From assembly GCA_023253295.1 (NCBI GenBank), contig JALRGZ010000330.1, positions 1-10,214 on the forward strand: a stretch of DNA of 10,214 nt. Reading direction: 5' to 3'. A program made the translations under genes and the position numbers. The notes beneath the pieces were generated by a model. The model was not told the DNA's origin. It worked only from the letters and a program-made list of their open reading frames with translations, and did not search any database. Positions 6,133 to 10,214 of the stretch are shown in pieces (within the stretch, counting starts at the first letter, position 1; every line of letters begins with the position of its first letter). The DNA comes from Flavobacterium sp. (lineage in GTDB: Bacteria > Bacteroidota > Bacteroidia > Flavobacteriales > Flavobacteriaceae).

Positions 6133-8778
6133 TTGAATAAAAATATAAAAGCAGTCCTTACCCTTTTAATTCTGGGAAGTTTTTCACAAATCAAAGCTCA
6201 AGAAAGAGTCCCTTTTGACCAAGGTAAAAAATATATTCTTGCCAAAGTTTCCGTTACCAGTGAAATTAGTTTCAATGAACAAACCGTAGTTACATTTGCA
6301 GGTCTTGAAAAAGGGCAGGAAATAACAATTCCGGGAGAAGAAATCAGCAGCGCAATAAAAAAATTAGGTAAATTAGGCTTGTTTGATGAAATTTCATTCT
6401 ATGTCAACCACATTGAAAATGACAGTATTTATCTTGATTTAGACATAAAAGAACTTCCTAAACTTAATGATGTTAAATTTGTAGGAGTTAAAAAAAGCAA
6501 AACGGAAGGTTTAATAAAAGATAATGACCTTAAAAAAGGTAAAGTTGTCAATGAAAACTTAATTACAACTACCAAGAATTACATTGAAAATAAATACAAA
6601 AAAGACGGCTATTTTAACACTAAAGTGAATTTAAATGTTGTTAAAGATACTTCTGCAACAAACCAAGTTAATATGGTTGTGAGCGTTGACAAAGGAGACA
6701 AAGTTAAAATCGAAAGTATTGATTTCACCGGAAACACAAAGCTATCAGACAAAACCTTAAGAAAGGCAATGAAAGATACCAAACAGAAAAATCCAATACG
6801 TATTTTAAAAGCATCTAAATTTATTAAAGACAAATACAAAACCGATTTAGAAAAAGTAATTGCTACCTATAAAGAAAAAGGATACCGAGACGCTCGAATA
6901 ATTTCGGACTCGGTTACTTACAGCAAAGAAAAAAATGCCTTGGCAATCAAAATAAATGTTGAAGAAGGTAACAAATACTACTTCGGTAATATTAAATTTT
7001 TAGGAAATACTGTCTATTCTGATCAATTTTTAACTCGAATTCTTGGCGTTAAAAAAGGAGAAACTTATAATGGCGTATTACTTGAAGAAAGAATCGCAGA
7101 TAAATCTAAACCTGACGGAGAAGATATCACCAATTTATATCAAAATAACGGGTATTTATTTTCAACTATAAATGCTGTGGAAGTAAAAACAGCCAATGAC
7201 ACCATTGATTTTGAGATAAGAGTCACAGAAGGACCTTTGGCTTATTTCAATCACATAACGGTTGTAGGAAATGACAAAACCAATGACCGCGTTATTTACA
7301 GAGAATTAAGAACAAAACCGGGTGAAAAATACAGCAAAGAGGAATTAGTTAGAACCGTAAGAGAGATAGGTCAATTAGGTTTCTTTGATCCGGAAGCTAT
7401 TGACCCAAAATTTAAAAATGTTGACGGAGCTGCCGGAACGGTAGACATAGAATATAATCTTGTAGAAAAAGGATCCAGTCAAATTGAACTTCAAGGAGGT
7501 TATGGTGGTGGCGGTTTCATTGGTACTTTAGGACTTTCCTTTAATAACTTTTCAGCCAGAAACTTACTCAACAAAGATGCCTACAAACCACTTCCAATGG
7601 GAGACGGACAAAAAGTATCTTTGCGTTTACAGGCAAGTTCCTATTTTAAAACGTACAGTTTATCCTTTTCAGAACCATGGTTTGGAGGTAAAAAACCAGT
7701 CCAATTTAGCACATCCTTGTCTTATACTTCACAATATCTAAACAATTTCGTTACGTATAAAGTAGATAAAAGCAAAAGTTTTAACATTTTGACATTATCT
7801 GTTGGATTAGCAAAAAGACTAACCGTTCCGGATGATTTCTTTGTACTGTCCCAATCTGTAAGCTACCAACATTATAACCTACAAGATTACTTTACGGGAT
7901 TATTTACTTTTGGTAACGGAACGTCAAGAAACTTAGCTTATACCTTAGGATTAACTAGAAACAATAAAGGAGTAAATCCTATATTCCCAACTTACGGATC
8001 TGAGTTTAGCCTTTCGGCAAAATTAACTCCTCCGTTCTCTTTATTGAATGGAACTGATTATGCAGCTTTAGGCGATAAAGAAGAATACAAATTAAAAAGC
8101 GCAGATGATGTTAAAGACACTGCCGGAAATATTATTATCCCTAAAGGCTCTTATTTGGATGCAAGCGGAAATAGAGTAGCAACTTATCAAGAGGCAGCTC
8201 CTGATGCAGGAAAAGTGGATCAACGAAAATACAATTGGTTAGAATATTACAAAATTAAGTTCAAAGCAGATTGGTATACTAAAATTTATGGTAAATTCGT
8301 ATTACGAACATTAACTGAATTTGGATTCCTTGGCGCATACAACCAAGACCGTGGACTCGTTCCTTTTGAACGATTTTATTTAGGTGGAGACGGAATGGCC
8401 AATTATTCTATGGACGGAAGGGAAACCATTCAATTACGTGGTTATCCAAATACCTCTTTAACTCCTGTTAATGCATCAGGACAACAAATTGGAGCAACTG
8501 TTTATAATAAATTTTCAATGGAATTGAGATACCCAATAACACTAAAATCTTCTGCCTCTATTTATGCGTTGACGTTTTTAGAAGCTGGTTCCTCTTATGC
8601 TGACTTTAAAACCTACAATCCATTCGATTTAAATCGTTCTGCGGGTGCTGGGTTACGTGTATTTATGCCAGCATTTGGATTGTTGGGAATTGATTTTGGA
8701 TACGGATTTGATGCATTGCCAGGTACGTCAAAACCAAATGGATGGGAAACCCATTTCATTATTGGACAACAATTTTAA
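6133..8778 (+). CDS. bamA: Outer-membrane protein assembly factor BamA
   Basis: BamA is the Omp85-family core that folds and inserts beta-barrel proteins into the outer membrane. With the proposed start it has 881 residues: a signal peptide (about 1-22, NKNIKAVLTLLILGSFSQ then IKAQ), a POTRA region of five repeats (about 28-445; landmarks VKFVGVKKS, IDFTGNTKLSD, IKFLGNTVYSD, ITVVGNDKTND), and a 16-stranded barrel (about 448-881) opening with SSQIELQGGYGGGG. The lid-loop signature RGY is at 769-771, and the chain ends in FIIGQQF with the terminal aromatic used for barrel recognition. No ATG exists between the uppS stop and the signal peptide; TTG 6133 gives the best signal peptide, GTG 6130 adds one residue, and ATG 6055 inside uppS would put a charged leader in front. 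Residues about 655-696 look like an extra hydrophilic loop. Confidence 0.95.
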   Translation: MNKNIKAVLTLLILGSFSQIKAQERVPFDQGKKYILAKVSVTSEISFNEQTVVTFAGLEKGQEITIPGEEISSAIKKLGKLGLFDEISFYVNHIENDSIYLDLDIKELPKLNDVKFVGVKKSKTEGLIKDNDLKKGKVVNENLITTTKNYIENKYKKDGYFNTKVNLNVVKDTSATNQVNMVVSVDKGDKVKIESIDFTGNTKLSDKTLRKAMKDTKQKNPIRILKASKFIKDKYKTDLEKVIATYKEKGYRDARIISDSVTYSKEKNALAIKINVEEGNKYYFGNIKFLGNTVYSDQFLTRILGVKKGETYNGVLLEERIADKSKPDGEDITNLYQNNGYLFSTINAVEVKTANDTIDFEIRVTEGPLAYFNHITVVGNDKTNDRVIYRELRTKPGEKYSKEELVRTVREIGQLGFFDPEAIDPKFKNVDGAAGTVDIEYNLVEKGSSQIELQGGYGGGGFIGTLGLSFNNFSARNLLNKDAYKPLPMGDGQKVSLRLQASSYFKTYSLSFSEPWFGGKKPVQFSTSLSYTSQYLNNFVTYKVDKSKSFNILTLSVGLAKRLTVPDDFFVLSQSVSYQHYNLQDYFTGLFTFGNGTSRNLAYTLGLTRNNKGVNPIFPTYGSEFSLSAKLTPPFSLLNGTDYAALGDKEEYKLKSADDVKDTAGNIIIPKGSYLDASGNRVATYQEAAPDAGKVDQRKYNWLEYYKIKFKADWYTKIYGKFVLRTLTEFGFLGAYNQDRGLVPFERFYLGGDGMANYSMDGRETIQLRGYPNTSLTPVNASGQQIGATVYNKFSMELRYPITLKSSASIYALTFLEAGSSYADFKTYNPFDLNRSAGAGLRVFMPAFGLLGIDFGYGFDALPGTSKPNGWETHFIIGQQF

Positions 8779-8815
8779 AAAATATTTGAATACGATTTTC
8801 TAATACACTGTAGTT

Positions 8816-9829
8816 ATGAGAAAACATTTTTTATTTATATTTTTAGTCTTGATTGGAATAAATTCAATTTATTCACAAACAAGGGGATCCAAAGTAGGCT
8901 ATATTGACATGGAATATATTTTGCAAAATGTAACTAATTACAGTGAAGCAACTACCCAATTGGAACAGAAAGCACAAAAATGGAAACAGGAAATCGAAAC
9001 TAAAAAAATTGAAATAGACAAATTAAAAGAAGCTTTAAAAGCAGAAAAAACATTATTGACAAAAGAATTAATTGAAGAAAGAGAAGCTGAAATTCAATTT
9101 CTGGAAACTGAAAAATTAGATTTACAACAAAAAAGATTTGGTCCAAATGGCGATTTAACGAATCAAAAAACATTACTAGTTAAACCATTGCAAGATCAAG
9201 TATTCACGGCAGTTCAGGATATTGCCGAGGCAAAAAAGTACGATTTCATTTTCGACAAATCATCCGATTTAACGATGCTTTTTGCGGCAAAAAGATTTGA
9301 CATCAGCGACCAAGTACTCCGTGTTTTGAATCGTGCAGAAAAAAGAGAGCAACTAACAAAAAAACAATTAGAAGCTGAAGAAGCCAAAGAAAATAAGGAA
9401 GACGCCATCGATGAAAATCCAATTTTGGCCGAAAGACAGAAAGCACTAGACGATAAAAAATCAGCAAGAGACAAACTCATTGAAGAAAGAAGATTAGCTG
9501 CCGAAAAAAAGAAACAAGAGTTCGAAGAAAGAAGACAAAAAATACTTGCTGAAAGAGAAGCTAAAAAAAATGGCACGGTTTCTGAAACTACAAAAATATC
9601 AGAAACAAAAACAGAAAATAAAATAGACAGTTCTAAAACAGAAACAGCCAAAGTTCCTGCTGAAGAAATCAAACAAAAACAAATTGATGCCAGAGCAAAG
9701 CTATTGGAAGAACGCAAAAAGATACTTGAGGATCGTAAAAAAGCGGCCGAAGAAAAAAGATTAAAAACACTCCAGGTTCGAGATTCAATCAAAAAAGCCA
9801 GAGAATTAAATTTAAAAACAACTAATTAA
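8816..9829 (+). CDS. OmpH/Skp-family periplasmic chaperone with long charged C-terminal extension
   Basis: The 337-residue exported protein starts with a signal peptide (1-20, hydrophobic FLFIFLVLIGI, ending IYSQ). Residues about 22-172 match the Skp/OmpH fold: the first strand VGYIDMEYIL (27-36), a long coiled-coil arm rich in K and E (about 44-108), then the returning segment KTLLVKPLQDQVFTAVQDIAEAKKYDFIFD (118-147) and a C-terminal helix. Skp-type chaperones hold unfolded outer-membrane proteins in the periplasm, consistent with its place right after bamA. Unlike classical Skp (about 160 residues), it carries a further 165 residues, almost all K, E, R, A, D and Q, predicted helical or coiled-coil, with two related R/E/K-rich segments (205-248 and 291-323) split by a Ser/Thr/Lys stretch (253-280). 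No function is known to me for this tail. The ompH2 start is 21 bases downstream. Confidence 0.9.
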   Translation: MRKHFLFIFLVLIGINSIYSQTRGSKVGYIDMEYILQNVTNYSEATTQLEQKAQKWKQEIETKKIEIDKLKEALKAEKTLLTKELIEEREAEIQFLETEKLDLQQKRFGPNGDLTNQKTLLVKPLQDQVFTAVQDIAEAKKYDFIFDKSSDLTMLFAAKRFDISDQVLRVLNRAEKREQLTKKQLEAEEAKENKEDAIDENPILAERQKALDDKKSARDKLIEERRLAAEKKKQEFEERRQKILAEREAKKNGTVSETTKISETKTENKIDSSKTETAKVPAEEIKQKQIDARAKLLEERKKILEDRKKAAEEKRLKTLQVRDSIKKARELNLKTTN

Positions 9830-9850
9830 TTACTTAATATTTTAAACACA

Positions 9851-10214
9851 ATGAAACAAATCAAAATTTTATTAATTGCTGCACTATTTATTTTAGGAGC
9901 AAATCAAACCATTAATGCACAAGCAAAAACAGCTCATGTAGATGTAAGTGAAATCATGTCTACTATGCCAGCCATGTTAGCTGCCCAAAAACAGTTAGAA
10001 ACTTTAAGCGGTACCTATGACGCAGATTACAAAAAAATGGTTGAAGAATACCAAACAAAATTAAAAAAATACGAAGCTGAATCAGCTACAGTTACAGAAG
10101 CAGTAAATGGAGATCGTTCTAAAGAAGTGCAAGACATGCAAAGTAGAATTGTTGCCTTTAGAGACAATGCTCAAAAAGAATTACAACAAAAAGAATCAGA
10201 CATCGTAAAACCAT
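9851..10214 (+). CDS. Second OmpH/Skp-family periplasmic chaperone (partial, cut by window end)
   Basis: ATG 9851 opens a frame that runs off the window after 121 codons. A signal peptide is clear (KQIKILLIAALFILGANQTINAQ, about residues 2-24). The mature part begins TAHVDVSEIMSTMPAMLAAQKQLE (27-50), the Skp first strand and helix, aligning with VGYIDMEYIL in the preceding gene. It is followed by a K/E/Q-rich coiled-coil arm (about 55-120). About 45 further residues would complete a normal Skp. It is a paralogue of the previous gene without visible extension so far, 21 bases behind it, and surely part of the same operon. Paired OmpH genes after bamA are also found in Porphyromonas gingivalis. 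Confidence 0.92.
   Translation, partial: MKQIKILLIAALFILGANQTINAQAKTAHVDVSEIMSTMPAMLAAQKQLETLSGTYDADYKKMVEEYQTKLKKYEAESATVTEAVNGDRSKEVQDMQSRIVAFRDNAQKELQQKESDIVKP

Noticed and set aside
6609..6839. 76-codon open frame on the minus strand
   Set aside because: It is antisense to the BamA POTRA region; its hydrophobic look follows from complementing Lys/Asp-rich codons.
9214..9792. 192-codon open frame on the minus strand, rich in Ser, Phe and Leu
   Set aside because: It is the complement of the Lys/Glu-rich coiled-coil tail of the first OmpH. AAA/GAA-type codons read backwards give TTT/TTC, so long stop-free frames arise by composition alone.
1..10214. Search for an undescribed defence, mobile or signalling system
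   Set aside because: Every long gene belongs to a recognised family with intact key residues where I can judge them, mostly in a gene order known from other Bacteroidota. No transposase, integrase, toxin-antitoxin pair, CRISPR repeat or tRNA-like structure was seen.

Overview
The window looks like core chromosome of a member of the Flavobacteriaceae, most likely Flavobacterium or a close relative. Several things point there. The DNA is AT-rich. Start codons lack clear Shine-Dalgarno motifs. Promoter-like sites match the Bacteroidota pattern TTG-N17-23-TAnnTTTG. The gene order CBS-nadK-porG-uppS-bamA-ompH-ompH is a recognisable Bacteroidota block. An intergenic region also carries CTTTGCG-type repeats of a kind I associate with Flavobacterium.

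Layout, left part (minus strand, 1-2867). A lipoprotein glycoside hydrolase of family 43 (22-1122) has its own promoter at 1167-1197. Just upstream of that promoter is a hairpin-plus-T-run terminator (1208-1231), which closes a transcript carrying pdxJ (vitamin B6 synthesis, 2154-2867) and a YbfF-like alpha/beta hydrolase (1260-2021). Those two genes are separated by 132 bases holding a degenerate, partly palindromic CTTTGCG repeat array.

Middle part (2868-4688). A short divergent intergenic region separates pdxJ from a plus-strand pair: a CBS-pair protein with a probable ACT-like C-terminus (2983-3639) and NAD kinase (3645-4529), only 5 bases apart. A 159-base gap follows, ending in a strong Bacteroidota-type promoter.

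Right part (4689-10214, all plus strand, tight spacing). The order is porG (type IX secretion outer-membrane protein), uppS (undecaprenyl diphosphate synthase), bamA (outer-membrane protein assembly), and two Skp/OmpH-like periplasmic chaperones, the second cut by the window edge. This is an envelope-biogenesis operon. UppS supplies the lipid carrier for peptidoglycan and surface glycans. The Skp-like proteins carry unfolded barrel proteins across the periplasm. BamA inserts them. PorG is itself a probable barrel client and part of the type IX secretion machine.

I found no mobile element, CRISPR array, tRNA, rRNA or defence system, and no credible undescribed multi-gene system. The points most worth a second look are the repeat array at 2043-2147, the long charged C-terminal extension of the first OmpH, the CBS/ACT-nadK pairing, and a flavobacterial-looking extra segment in the BamA barrel.
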